From: Stromatinia cepivora
Taxonomy: Eukaryota > Ascomycota > Leotiomycetes > Helotiales > Sclerotiniaceae
Reading direction: 5' to 3'
Length of the DNA stretch: 64,000 nucleotides
Assembly: GCA_014898415.1 (NCBI GenBank)
Contig: RCTD01000013.1
Location: forward strand, 434,001 to 498,000
Part shown: one piece after another, positions 1-12,947 of the stretch
Layout: each line of letters starts with the position of its first letter
Position numbering within the stretch: position 1 is the first letter of the stretch
Position numbers and translations under genes: made by a program
Notes under the pieces: model-generated
The model's input: only the letters and a program-made list of their open reading frames with translations
What the model was told of the DNA's origin: nothing
The model's database searches: none

Positions 1-2317
1 TATTGATTTATCAATCTCTACAATATCATAATCCTTTATAACTTTTTGGAATATTAGATTTATAATAGAAAAATGTTTTTGAATTATTTGTATTCTTTTA
101 ATAAAAAATATTAATGATTTTCGAGCTCTTTTTATCCTTTCTTTAATATTATATATAATTTGATAATCGATCTTCTTTTATATTATCTTCTCTTTAATTA
201 TTTTATTCTTTCATTCCTTTTCAATTTTCTTTTCGGTTTTTTTTTGTTTCTTAATTTCCTTCTTTTGTTCAACAATTAATACTTTTATCAATTGATAAAT
301 TCTAATTCTTTCGATTTATAAAAAGGAATATAAAAAAACATCTCTGCTTTTTTCCCTTATTAGATTTAAACATTTAGAATGGATTCTTTTCTTTTTTTCG
401 ATCTTCAAAATTTCTTTTAGATCTTTTGTTTTATATAATTGGATATTAGTATTAATTGTATATGTAAATGCAGCTTTAAAAAGCTTCTAAGTGATATCGG
501 GATTCTATTTAAAATGAAACTTTAATTTGAAATGATGAAGAGTTTTAATTATATATAATATTTTTATTTTATTCCTTATGAATTGTATTGATATAAATGG
601 TATAAGGGCTTGTTTTGGTTCGATATTATAAATGATAATGTTCTTATTTATAAAATAAATGCCGGCTTTTTCGAAAGATTTCAGGATATTATAAATAATA
701 GTAAATTGAGCTCAAGCAATCTTAAATATTATCCAAAAGTTATATTTCGATATTCCAATGATACTTCTGTTTTTGTATATTAGATTATTGAGTTCTATAT
801 TATAATTCGTCGAAAAGGAAAGAAAGTAGTTTATATCAAGAGATTGGAGTTGATATATAGAGTGGGGGGGGGAGAATCAATAAAATGATCTTCAATTCGT
901 TGTATTTCGATATAAATTCTATATTTATATGGTTAGAATGATTATCTACAATTAATAGATGATATCCTTTCTTTGTTTTTGAATAAATATAGTATTAAAA
1001 AGATTTTATTAAGCTAGATGAGGCCGAATGCATTTAACGATCATCCATTGTTTAAAGCTCCGAAATAAGTCTGATCCTTTATTTTTATTTCATTAACTTA
1101 TGTATCCTATAGATCTCTAGATTTCCTTTTATAAATTAGAGTAAATGGAATAACTATATTATTGATATATATATATTAAAAAGATGATAAACTCTTTTGA
1201 TTTATTTTGTCTAACTTTTGTAGCTCTATTATGATTATATATATTAGTATTCATTATCCTCTTTATAATCCTTTTTAAATTAATTATAAAGTCTTTTTTA
1301 TCCTAATTATATATATTCTTAAATGATATATTATATTTTATAATTACTTTTATTAATTAAATAAAAAAAAGAGGAATATTAATATAATTCTTTTAAATAA
1401 TAAAATTCAACAATAATATAAAATAATTCAAATCAAATTATAAAAATGCTCAAATATAGTAATATTATTAATTTTCATATACAAATTATTAATATATCAA
1501 AGATATTGATTTTGAAGATATGTTTTATACTTTTTTATGAAATTTGTTGTTCAATTTTTCTTTAGAGAATGATTTATAATTTCTTTTATAAGGTTTTTGA
1601 TTATATGATTTATAGGGGGTATAGATCTTTATATCAATTTGTTAATTAATCGATTAAAATCTCTTTTTACTTTTTGAAAAAGATTGATGAGTTTTAGTAT
1701 ATATAATATTGTGGGAGGTGGTTTTGCTTTTATAATGCCGAAAAAGTATTGAATGATTGATTTTGAAGAAATTTGTTATTTGAGTATATTTAGGGTGCTT
1801 TTTCCTTTTAATTTGAGTTAATGCAAGTTTTATATAGGCCTCTGAAGGTATATCATCGCTATATCCGTTCATAGTGATTGATATTTTATAAAATTAAAAG
1901 TGTGTGCAAGATGTGGGGTCGTGCACGATGTAGGGAAATCGGTTATCCAATCAGCGATTTTGTTTTGAATTTTAGGGTTGTGGATGAGAAGTCAGAATCC
2001 ATGTATTCTCTCATTACTTTTTCACTTCAATTTCTTCATTCAACTGATTAAACCCCCCCTCAAAAAAATGTCTTCAGCCTTTCTCTGCAGACAGCTGCAA
2101 CGTCATCTAAGTGGTCGCTGGGGGGTGTCACATGTGTCACACCTGTGCGGGGAAAGATAGGGAGGGGAAGATAAGGGATTAACTTCTTTCGATTCTGGGA
2201 ATTTAAATGGAGGGATGAAGAAGAAGTAAAAGATATCTTGTCTTTGTATTTCCAGTTTGGCGAAAGAAAGAAAGAAATTGAAGAAGAGTGAAAAGGAGAG
2301 TGAAAAGGCTGGGTAAG
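1..2317. other. AT-rich gene-free block
   Basis: The first 1.9 kb is dominated by A and T, with long TATA/AATT runs and stops in every frame. I find no open frame with a recognisable product. Composition shifts to normal genic sequence around 1.9 kb, just before the oxygenase gene. Such blocks in filamentous ascomycetes are usually old transposon sequence worn down by repeat-induced point mutation, but I recognise no element here, so that origin is inference. The last 400 bases presumably hold the promoter and leader of the oxygenase gene. Confidence 0.6.
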
Positions 2318-3647
2318 ATGGATAAAATGAGGAAAACGAAATATGCGGATAGATCTATACCGAAGATCTCGCTGCATGATTTTGAGGAGAGGATGGGGGT
2401 TATTACTGAGGAGTAAGTCTTTTTTGGGTTTACTTGCTGGTTTAGGGTTGGGGTGAGGAGGTTTGGAATGGAGTTTTGGATAAGGGAGTTGGATGATGAG
2501 GATTATGGTTACTGATTTATATACAATAGGCTTATGCGCGCAGCTCAAACTGATGGATTTTTCGTCTTGATTAATCATGGTATTGATCTATCTACTATTT
2601 CTCATATGTACGTATCCCCATTTATCCATCTTCCCCTTTCCTCCTCTCCCACCAATCTCTAATTCTAACCACCCGCATCAATAATCTAGATTCGAAACAT
2701 CCCAAAAATTCTTCTCCCTCCCCACCCCAACTAAATCCCTCATCCCCTTCTCCCCCACCCACAACATCGGCTGGGAAACCAATTCCCAAGTACGACCCTC
2801 CACCGGCGTCGCCGACCAAAAAGAATCCTACCAACTACAATTCAATCCCACCATGAGCGATTACTGGCTTCCTGAATCCCTCCTCCCTGGTTTTCAAAAC
2901 GAAGTTCGCGGATTCATGAGCGCATGCCAGGAATTGAGTGAGAAACTTATGCGATGTTTTGAGCGGGGTTTAGGGGTTCAAGAGGGTATGTTTGTACGTG
3001 CTCATGATATTGGGAGGAGGGAGAGTCAGACGGTTTTGAGCTTTTTGCATTATTTTGCTGTGGATGGAGAGGTTGTTAATGGGAAGGATGGAGAGGGAGA
3101 ATGGATAAGAGCGGGGCCGCATGTGGATTGGAGTTTTTTAACGTTACTTTTTCAGAGGGAGGGGGAAGCAGGCTTGGAAATTTGTCCGGGAAAGGAGGTA
3201 CAGAGTGAATTTGGGTGGGAGGATCGTTGGACGAAGGTCCTGCCGAGGGAAGGGGAGGTCGTGGTTAATATTGGGGATTGTGCGATGTGGTGGAGTGGGG
3301 GGAGGTGCAGGAGTACGTGGCATAGGGTTGTTACGCCTCGAGCGAGAGGTCGGGGGGGCTGTAAAGCTGGGGAGAATGGAGGGAGGGGGAATGATGGAGA
3401 GGAAGATGAGGAAAGTGATGGTTATGGAGAAGAAGCTTGGCGCGATAGGTATAGTATTGCTTTTTTTAATAATCCGTGTGAAGATGTGGCTATTAGGGGA
3501 AGGGATGAGAATGGGGTGGATATAGAGATTACGGGGAAAGAGTTTACGGAGAGGGCGATGGAGAGGAATTTTAGTGGGGTGAGGAGGAAGTTGAGGGAGA
3601 GGGAAAGGGAGTTGGAGAAAGCGAGGGGAAATGAGAATGAGGAGTGA
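2318..3647 (+). CDS. 2-oxoglutarate/Fe(II)-dependent dioxygenase (isopenicillin-N-synthase-like)
   Basis: Three exons, 2318..2412, 2530..2607 and 2690..3647, give 376 residues, close to the usual 330-380 for the family. Both introns are GT-AG and phase 2, and joining them restores the N-terminal DIOX_N block (ending TDGFFVLINHG, about residues 39-49). The iron ligands are visible as HVD (H202, D204) and H269 in STWHRVV; the 2-oxoglutarate-binding RxS is R311-Y-S313 in RYSIAFFNNP. Such enzymes hydroxylate, desaturate or ring-close small molecules in the cytosol; the substrate cannot be read from sequence. Oddity: a Gly/Glu-rich insertion of roughly 30 residues lies between H269 and the RxS motif. 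Coding sequence switches from pyrimidine-rich (2690-2890) to strongly purine-rich (3000-3650). The ATG at 2318 is the one that keeps the DIOX_N start in frame. No biosynthetic partners are adjacent. Confidence 0.85.
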
Positions 3648-6600
3648 GAATGGGGAGTGAGGAGGAGGAGTGAGAATGGGAAAAGACTGAAGGAAGAGAA
3701 GGATGGGATTTGAGTGAATGCTGTGGGATGGCGAGGTGCGATAGTTTTGGATTTTCCACTGATAATTTTGCGTTGTTCTGTTTTTTGATGTTTCACCTGA
3801 ACATTCATTTAAAAATATTTACTCTCGCAATCATCTCGCCTGAAGTACACAAAATCAAATAATAAATTTACAGTTTACTCACAAACTCTGCTTGAACAAT
3901 CTTTTGCTTTCCATCAATAGCATCTCAGCTTTGTACTTACATTTTTTGCTTGAGGAAGGATATGGTTTGCATGTCTGAAATATAGAGGTGGTTGTGTGGT
4001 TGTGTGGTTGTGGTAGGAATAAAAGTAAGGATAAGAATGATAGTCGTACCAATAACTGATAATTGGAAGTCGGATATTGGATATTGTTTAATATTTAAGA
4101 TTTAATGTTTTGTACCGTTGGTTCGGTTCGTGAAGGGATTATAGTAAGTTTGATGTTGATCAGCCGTTTTTGATTGGCAGGCGAGGGGAGGGGAGGTGGT
4201 TTGTTGTGTTTAGGTCGATTTTTTGTGTATTTGGGGGATGGGAGTATATCTACCCGCTGTACTGTTGTATATATGTATGGTTTGTGAGAAGAATTTCCTC
4301 GTAAGTGGAGAATGGCAATATTGAAACTTGTCGCAATATATACGATTTGCAGATAGACTCTTCTCGTAAGTAGAGGAGAATAATATGGCGACTTATCGCA
4401 ATTCGGGTATATCTTCATTGCCGTCTATTTCATGCGTTCTGACCTCATACAAATATTTCATACTCGAGTATCACATCTCGGATATGAAGTGAGTGAGCCG
4501 GAGAGCCAGCAATGAGTAATAATAATAATAATATGTGAAGTAGCTGACTCCAATGACGACAGGATGTCAAGGATTGAAATCCTGCCTAGCATCATTGACA
4601 TGATGGATCGATCAGAAGACGTCTCTGCACCTCGTCGAACTTCACTTGAAGTATATCACGTTTCATGGGATGATAAGATGACCCTGGAGTATATCGATAT
4701 TGAGGGTAGAATAGTCTGCCCCAACGGCAGTGGTCCTCGGAGAGCCAACGGAGCGCCATTCATTTCAATAACGTATAGTGGTATTGGGGCAAGCCACCAG
4801 ACGCCCTTTGCTCGCTGCGCTTGGGGTCCTTTTTATTTTTTGTTCTCCACTCTTCTCGAAATGTACAGCGAAGGAATTGCAACTTATAGAAACCAATATC
4901 AAAACCCGGAACGAAATCACATTACCATTCCACAGGCAGACACATACAAAAATGATGTAATAAATTGAGTGGTGTGGACGTAGACACATGGACTTACAAG
5001 GACTCGATAAAGGAGGCGCAGACTAGACAGGAGAAGGAAAAACGGGTAAGCCATTTGACAGCTCTCAATAGAGAAAATGCGAATTGAGCGCCATCGTACG
5101 TTTTTCCATAAAGATGATAGATAGCTCGTATTCATGTCGAGCCGCTTTTTAGCTACCTTACTAGAGACCAGAGTAAGGGTAGTGTGCACGCGACGATGGA
5201 AGGATTCCCCACTAGTAAACCACGTTTTAGGGCTTTCCTTTCCTTTCTAGTTCTCACCCATCTGACTGTAGGACGCGATGAATGCCTGGTAGAGAGATAT
5301 GGAATATTCAAGGTATGGTTATTGTGGTACCCTATCAGAGTGACGGGACGGGGATGGGATGTAATCAATCTCGGTGCTGAAAATGAAAAGTGGTGTACCT
5401 AGTAGTCTTCTCCTTAGACGAGCAAGGGGGATCGAGTATGGCCTGAATCAAATCACATGATTGGGGGACAAGAATAGACTTCACAAGCCCCTTGCTGCCG
5501 CAGAAACGACAAACTGTCATTTCATTTCTGGCCATGGGGGTGCTGACTGTGTGGAAACAATATTTTTTCCCAGGAATCCTCTGGGCGGGTAGGGCTATGT
5601 TTCCGCCACACCAAACACCAAATGGGAATATGATCGAAAACGGATAGAACATTCCGCCATCTAATTGCTTACCGTGGGTCTACTTTAGACTCATAATGAT
5701 GTTTTTCTCTAACAATTCTTTGGGAACCCATATACCGAGGCACAGCAAAACTTCAATTCGGGTAAGCTGACCCCCCACTCCAATGACTATTACCATGAGT
5801 CCATGACTTGTTCGGTCACAGAACGGTTAAACCGGTTGAACGGTTGACTAGGCATCGATCTCCATCGGTGTCTGATTTTGTTCACAATTGATCCTACGCG
5901 GTATATCTCGTATATCGCTCAATATCCTCAAAATGTGTATGTAGTTACATGGGATGGAAATGTGCCGTGATTGATGTGCACCAGCGGCGTTCAATCACCC
6001 CGACTTACCACAATGGCATAATTGCACGCATCAAAAAAGACGCCAAAATTTCTAAAGTGGTGACAATGAGGTTCATCACATCGTTAGCTGCATGTTGCAA
6101 GTGCAAGCCACTTTGCTCAATTCCGTTGATTTCCTTTCCGGGATATGAGGGTGTGTTCCTATCGCAAATCACTGGGGGCTTTTTATCCATCTTTTTCTCA
6201 TATGGGAAAAATGGAGGGGAAAATAGAAGAAAAGAGGGGGGAAACGGATTTAGTGTTTCGTAATGATCCTCGAATACATCTCCTCAATTGTGATTATGGC
6301 ACATACAAGAGTAATGGCAGAATTAAGGGCTGACTTTTCTTACTCATTACTTCTCCTTCATCAACCAATCTCGCAACCTCAATAATCAGATATCACGTCG
6401 TCTTACTGATTTTATGCTTACGGCCACGGCTGATTTCATAAAATTTTATCATCGATTTCAAAAATGGCCCCCATATTTCAGCCAAACTAATTGATATCTG
6501 GAAATAGTTTCTTGGTATGGGGTCATAAATGGAATGAAACTTCCAGCATCAATTTTTATATCTCTCATTTTTATTGGTCAATTTAAGAGTACTTCATCGA

Positions 6601-7081
6601 TGCAGCCTGATGAATGCTTGTCGTTCTATTCAATTTTCCATTTGTTCGTTATGTGCGCCCCGGAAAACTGGTGTTCGGCCCAGACGAGACATGGGACCTG
6701 GTGGCTGGAATCATATCTCAATTTCACATTCCTTTCAGCTTGACGTTACTCAGCCTTGGAACCCCCTGATATGCTAACGAAGTCGTTTCTTTCACATTAC
6801 TTACATTCTTTTCTTAAATGTCTGTTCATTCCATGAATACTATTGTACTCTCTTTGTTTCAATACTTTACTTTCTAAAATTCTGCATAATATTCTGTTCT
6901 CCTCGATATATCTTGGAAGCTAGCGTTATCAGATTGAAGATCTCAGTCAATCGCAAAGACCCCTGCTGCATGAGTTGTATCGATTCTTGGCTTTCCATAT
7001 TCTGTATCACAATCATTCAATCCTTCACTTGGGGTTTCAATTGTGACGCACCGGTGTACCGACGCTGGTGAGAATTCCATC
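3648..7081. other. Intergenic region, no supportable gene
   Basis: About 3.4 kb with only short open frames. The longest ATG frame (4564-4968, +, 134 codons) has no domain I recognise, no intron signals extending it and no conserved-looking motif. From about 4.4 to 6.3 kb the base composition is more balanced than in the AT-rich blocks, so decayed genic or transposon sequence is possible, but I cannot name it. The last few hundred bases are presumably the promoter and leader of the GMC oxidoreductase gene. Confidence 0.5.
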
Positions 7082-10000
7082 ATGGCGACATCTGAACCCT
7101 TGTATTCGCCAAATATGACGAATGGTGAACACCAGCGCAATGGGATTCACTCTAATGAAAATCTGAATGGGCACAAGTCGAGCGGTATGAATGGTAATGA
7201 CTCAAGGAACGGTCAAACTGAGAGTTGTAATGGGGATAGTGGATTAGGTGAATCATTTGATAGTCTCAAAAATATCAATGATCGAGAACAGCCGAGTGAG
7301 GATAGTTCAACAGATGAAGAGCATCGACATATCAACAAGTCACATCGAATTGAATCATTTGGTGCTCATACTACAGCATCGGGTCAAAGAGGGCAACAGA
7401 CTAAGATCCGAACGTATACGGATGATATTAACAGCAGAGACTTTCCTCGAATATCAAAACCGGTAGAGGTTTTGAGGAATGTTTACGATACTGTGGTAAT
7501 TGGATCTGGTTATGGTGGATCAGTTGCTGCTAGTCGTATGGCAAGAGCTGGACAATCTGTTTGTCTTTTGGAAAGAGGGAAGGAAAAATGGCCAGGGGAA
7601 TATCCCAGTGGCATGGTACATGCAATGGAAGAGCTTCACGTGTCGGGCAACTTTGCTCCAGGATTTTTACCTGGAGCAATGGTTGAAGAAGGAGATCCTA
7701 CAGGTCTTTATCATCTCATATTTGGAAAAGGTCAAAATGCTTTTGTAGCCAATGGTTTAGGTGGAACAAGTCTTTTAAACGCCAATATATTTCTTGAAGC
7801 CGATAAAGACACTCTAGCCATGGATTGTTGGCCGAAGGAATTACGAGAAGGAGAGGCCCTCAAAGAATATTACGAAAGAGCGGCATCTGTTTTACAACCT
7901 CAGAGTTATCCCGAAGATTGGCCTAAACTTCCCAAATTAACATTGCTGGAGAAGCAGGCTGGAATTCTCGGCATGCATGAGAAATTCTATCGTCCACCAC
8001 AAACTACTCGATTTCTCGGAGGACCAAACAGTACTGGAGTTGAAATGTATCCGTCCGCTTTGACGGGTATGGACTGTACTGGTGTGAATGATGGGAGTAA
8101 AAGCAGTACTTTGGTCAACTACCTTTCAGATGCATGGAATTGGGGAGCAGAAATGTTCTGTGAGTGTGAAGTGAGATATATTAAAAAGCATCCAGATCCT
8201 AAAGAAGAAGGTTATCTTGTATTCTTTGCATGGCATGGAAGCAATCGCGGGGCTTTCAAAACCAACATCTACGAAGATCTTATGTGGGTACATGCAAAGA
8301 AATGCGTTTTCCTTGGTGCAGGTGCAATTGGAACAACTGAAATTCTTCTTCGAAGTAGGAGTTTAGGAATGAATATGAGTGATAGAGTTGGCAAAGGCAT
8401 GAGCGGCAATGGTGATATGTTAGCTTTCGGCTATAACACCAATGAAGAAGTTAATGGGATTGGTCGTGTGTCTCCGACATCCGATAATCCTATTGGACCT
8501 ACCATCACAGGTATCATTGATAACCGAGAAGGTCATGCAAATGTTTTAGATGGATATGTTATTGAAGAGGGAGCAATTCCAAAAGCACTTGCTCCACTGT
8601 TTCAGTTCATGCTTGAGAAGCTTCCAGGTTCCAAAGCACCATCGGATTTGACAACTCTTGAGAAACTAAGGCATACATTTTCAGCTGCTGGTAGTCGCTT
8701 CCTAGGCCCATACTACAAAAAGGGTAGTATCGAGAGAACACAAACATATCTTGTCATGAGTCATGATTCTAACCAAGCCATTCTCACTCTCAAGGGTGAT
8801 AAACCTCTTCTTGAGTTCCTTGGTGTTGGTCGTAGCGATCATGTTAGAAAGATAAATTGTATTCTCAAAGAAGCAACAGAAGCAGTTGGTGGAACATTTG
8901 TCAACAATCCATTCTATTCAGCACTCGGTCAACAGGAAATCACTGTTCATCCTATTGGTGGTGCTTGTATGAGTTCAGACAACACCGCGCAATATGGAGC
9001 TACAAATCATTTCGGAGAACTTCTCACTGGTCGTGGTAGTGAGACATATCCAGGTCTCATAGTTTCTGACGCTGCTGTTATCCCTTGCGCTCTTGGTGTT
9101 AATCCATTTGCAACAATTACCGCTCTTGCTGAACGCTCAGTTGCTCATGCTGCAAAGAATTTCGATCTCGAAATCGATTACGATACTACCAATGGTCTAT
9201 TGGATTTATTTGGTAAACCAAAACATGCTCCTATGCAATTGCAAACTTATAGCACACAAAATTTTGAAGTTGATGTGGCTACTAAAATGATTGATGAAAC
9301 TGAAGACTGTAAAACGAGTGGGTTTGGTTTTACGGAGGTCATGCAAGGATTTATTCATATTGGGAAAAATCTTAAGGGTGGTCATAGAGAGGATTATGAA
9401 ATTGCTGCCAAGACTGCTAGAGGACTTTGTGAGGCATCAAGGTTTTTCTTAAGCGTAAAAGCTTATGATACACATAGGAGTAAGTAATTCTCAGTATCCT
9501 CATACTAGATTTCTACTAACATTATATCAATAGTTGTCCATCGAGCAGATCATTCAGCTATGTTAACTGGTACATTCGTTTGTGCTTCATTACCTGGTAG
9601 TCCTTTTATGGTTCAACGTGGAGATTTTCAACTATTCAGTGTTGATCATCAAGCTCCTGGTACTCGAAATCTAACATATGATTTCGACATGACATCAACC
9701 GATGGAAAACAATTACATTTTCATGGATATAAAATTGTTGACTCTTCCGTTGCTCTTGGTCCATTTAAATTTTGGACCGCTGCATCAACATTATACGTCA
9801 CCATTACAGAAAAAGACGCCAATAAAACTGTACTTGGAAGAGGAATGATGCATATTCAACCAAAAGACTTCCTATCACAAATTTTCACCCTCAAAGCTGT
9901 TGGTCGTAATTTTTGGTCTAGACTTCAATCTACCACAAGTTTCATGACTTTCTTCGCCAGACAATCAGCTAATCTCTTCTTCGCTCCATTCACCTATCTT

Positions 10001-11266
10001 CAATACCCATCCGTAACATACACCGGCTACATCAACGACACACCACCCGATCAAACCATCCAGATCGTCGCCTCAGACGACGTTAAAACGCTTCTCCACG
10101 TCTGGGAACCCCAAAACCCCAACATCGAAACCAAAAATCTTTTTTTCATCCCCGGCGCCTCAGTCGATCATCAAATCTTCGCACTTCCCACCATCGAAAT
10201 AAACGCCATAAATTATTTCACCCGAGCCGGCTACCGCTGTTTCGTCGTCGTCCATCGAATCTGTCAATTGATGGTCGCGGAAGGTAACTGGACTACCTTT
10301 GACGCTCGTCTCGATATCAAAGCCTCGCTCCAATGGATCCGTAAGGAACATGGTCATCAACCTATCTACACCATTGCTCACTGTATGGGCTCGGTAGCCT
10401 TCGCTTCGGGTCTATTAGATGGTACTATACCAGCGAATTGGATCTTAGGTGTAACGTGTTCCCAGGTTTTCATGAATCCCATCTGGGCTACGTTGAATTT
10501 GGCAAAGGCGATGGCGGGTCCGGTTCCTTTTGATAAGTTGTATAAATTTTTTGGAGGGAATTGGTTTAGTTGTTCCAGTACGAGGGAGGATACTTGGTTT
10601 CAACAGGGGATTAATCAGTTGTTGAGGTTTTATCCCGATAGCAGAAGTGAGATTTGTAATAATGTCTCTTGTCATCGTTGTTCGTTGATTTTCGGTCGGT
10701 ATGTATTCCTTCCTCTTCTCCCTTTCTCAAAAGTTTGCGATACTAATTAAATTGAAAATAGTCTCTGGAACCACAATAACCTAAACGAAGCCACCCATCG
10801 CCAAATCAATCGTTTTTTCTCCGGAGTAAATATGACCTGTCTTCACCTCCTCATGCACATGGGTACCATAGGCCACGTAACAGGCAATGCGCCGCTCTTC
10901 CATCCTCTTACTTCGTCGAAAAATATAAGGAGGTTGAGGGGGATTCCGTTTTTTCTTTTCTCCGGGAGTGATAATAAGGTGTTGAATCCCGAGAGTACGA
11001 CGAAGACGTTGGAGGTTTTGAGGGATGAGATGGGGGATGGGGAGGGGTGTGGGTTTGGAGGGGATGGGGATGCAAGGAGCTGGGGAATGTTTGATATGTA
11101 TGAGAGGATGGAGATTGGAGGGTATGGGCATTTGGATTGTTGGATGGGGAGGGAGGCGTATAAGGATGTTTTTCCGGAGGTTAGGGAGAGGGTGGATCGA
11201 GTTACGAGGGGGAGGGCGTATAGGTTTGAGGGGGATATGGAGATGGAGGGGAAGAAAGGTGTTTAG
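7082..11266 (+). CDS. GMC oxidoreductase (cholesterol-oxidase-like) fused to an alpha/beta hydrolase
   Basis: Exons 7082..9479, 9534..10698 and 10762..11266 encode 1355 residues. Start chosen at 7082: it is the first ATG of the open frame, with a good context (ATCATGG). Residues 1-130 are Asn/Ser/Gly-rich and probably disordered. The FAD-binding Rossmann motif VVIGSGYGGSVAASR begins near residue 138. The C-terminal GMC signature VHPIGGACM is near residue 623, followed by GLIVSDAAVIPCALGVNPF, the cholesterol-oxidase-type ending. From about residue 800 a second part begins, with an alpha/beta-hydrolase core: nucleophile elbow IAHCMGS (C1083), acid strand FLFSGSDNKVLNP and C-terminal GYGHLDCW. 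The expected triad is therefore Cys-Asp-His, not Ser-Asp-His. Single-chain GMC/hydrolase proteins are known, mainly from bacterial and fungal genome annotations. Oxidation of a sterol-like or other alcohol followed by hydrolysis is inference. No signal peptide is seen. Confidence 0.85.
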
Positions 11267-12172
11267 CTAGGGGTTTGGTTGTGGTTTTATTTGGGGGCTT
11301 GGGAATTTGGGATGCTGGGGGCTTGGGGCTTGCTGTGAGGTTGTTTTTAGAGATGGGTTGTCTGTTGTTTTCTTATTATGATGGGGATAGTGATGGATTT
11401 GCGATGATATGATAGATGATGGGATGGTATGAGAATAAGGATGAGGAGTTTGGGACCCCGGGCGAGGATAGAGAGATTTCTTGGATATACTCGAGTTGTA
11501 TTGATGTATTAATAGATCTAGATTGGAGAGTTATTATTTCTTTTGGGTTGAGTTTTTAGTTTACTTTTCTTAGATGTTTGGGTGTGTAGGATTATGAAAT
11601 TATAAAATCATGAAAGAGGAGCTATTATTATTCTTATTACTATTACAAACTTCATATATTGTGAGAGAGTTGGGATATCAAGGCCTAATCCGTAGCTAGT
11701 TCATAGTCATATTATTATATGATTCTTCCGTTCCCTTTTTTTTTTGAATAATCAATTGTTTTCTATTAGTCTTTTTGTATATTATTTGTATACAATTTAA
11801 ACCATTGTTTAATCTACTAATTCTACTATTTGAAATCTTTACAATATAATCTAATCAATTCCAATCTCTATTCCCTTTTACAATATACTATCGGGATATA
11901 TATATCTCGATCTACCTCTTTCACAATATGCCGGCCCAACATCTATATATCTAACCATCTAAATAAATATAAACCCAAGATACTCATCAAATCCAGCCCT
12001 CTATCAATTTAAATTTCAATTTCATTCACTCCCTCATTTCTCTCATTTCCAAAATCTAATCTTATATTCTTACATGCTTGCATTCTCTTAACGAGTAACG
12101 AAATCATAATTCTTAGCTATAGATATAGGTATAGATATAGATCTTGAGGGTATGAAGGTATGAAGGTCTGGG

Positions 12173-12240
12173 GAGTATATAAACCCATCCAAGACATAAT
12201 TCAAATCATAAATCATACAAGAAAAAAATGCTGAAAGTAG
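12173..12240 (+). repeat. Diverged direct repeat, copy A
   Basis: The segment starts GAGTATATAAACCCA and ends CATACAAGAAAAAAATGCTGA plus AAGTA. It matches copy B about 576 bases downstream in the same orientation, with scattered substitutions and a net loss of about 10 bases in B. Both copies contain a TATA-like stretch and an ATG at equivalent places. This suggests a local duplication of a promoter-like or transposon fragment, but no open frame follows either ATG. Confidence 0.55.
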
Positions 12241-12748
12241 TACCTCTTCACTTATACTAATCAATACTCAATTTTACATCAAAAACAGCCAAAATATATA
12301 GTTTTCGAATTCATTTAAATATTTCAATACAATAAAAAATTCAACAAATAAAATCCTTTATAATTTTGATTATTTATATATAAAAGATTATATATAATAA
12401 ATTTCAAAAGTTTAAAAAGTTTATTTATAGAATAATAATAACTTAAGATTGAAACTTTTATTTTTCTTGATTTTCCTTATAAAAATTATCTTAAATTTCT
12501 TTCACTAATTTTCTATCTTGATTATAAAATCTAGAAAGATCATAAAAATAAATTTCAAAATTTCGATTATTATTTCAGATGAAAATACTTGAAATTTTGA
12601 ATTTGAAAGATATTTTATTATTAAATTTTTTTAACGATTTATTGAAGTTAATGAGTTTTGGTGTAATAACCCCACTCGGCAAATAGCTCTGGTCTAGTAC
12701 TGTAAGACCTTACATTTCTCTTGACGGAATAAGATTTTTTGGTTTTGA

Positions 12749-12806
12749 GAGTATGTAAACCCACGCAAAAACAGATTCATATCCTACAAGAAAAATGCTG
12801 AAAGTA
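12749..12806 (+). repeat. Diverged direct repeat, copy B
   Basis: Begins GAGTATGTAAACCCA and ends CCTACAAGAAAAATGCTGAA plus AGTA, parallel to copy A at 12173. The shared blocks are the AAACCCA region and the ACAAGAAAAATGCTGAAAGTA region; the middle has drifted. Confidence 0.55.
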
Positions 12807-12947
12807 CTTCAGGCACAATTTATAAGTTTGGAAAGAGTTCAGAAAGAGGTTTAGAGAAGGTTTTAGGGCTCATATGTGAGCGGTGCTAAGATGTTAGTCT
12901 TACAATCAAAAGAGGAAGGATTTGACAGTACGTATTAACCTCCAATT

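Larger units (their letters stand above)
11267..12947. other. Intergenic, AT-rich
   Basis: No gene is supported. The first 300 bases downstream of the GMC gene are G-rich and likely its 3' untranslated region. From about 11.7 to 12.7 kb the sequence becomes very AT-rich with stops in all frames. It contains the two related copies of a short sequence described separately (12173-12240 and 12749-12806). Confidence 0.5.

Noticed and set aside
1780..2450. TTAGGG words suggesting a telomere
   Set aside because: Only isolated single copies (near 1788, 1973, 2441); no tandem array.
4564..4968. 134-codon frame as a gene
   Set aside because: No domain, no splice extension and no sign of conservation; kept only as a note in the intergenic entry.
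7043..7081. Upstream extension of the GMC oxidoreductase
   Set aside because: The frame is open but begins with GTG; the first ATG is at 7082 in a good context.
2318..11266. Secondary-metabolite cluster made of the oxygenase and the GMC fusion
   Set aside because: They are 3.4 kb apart with no backbone synthase, transporter or regulator between or beside them.
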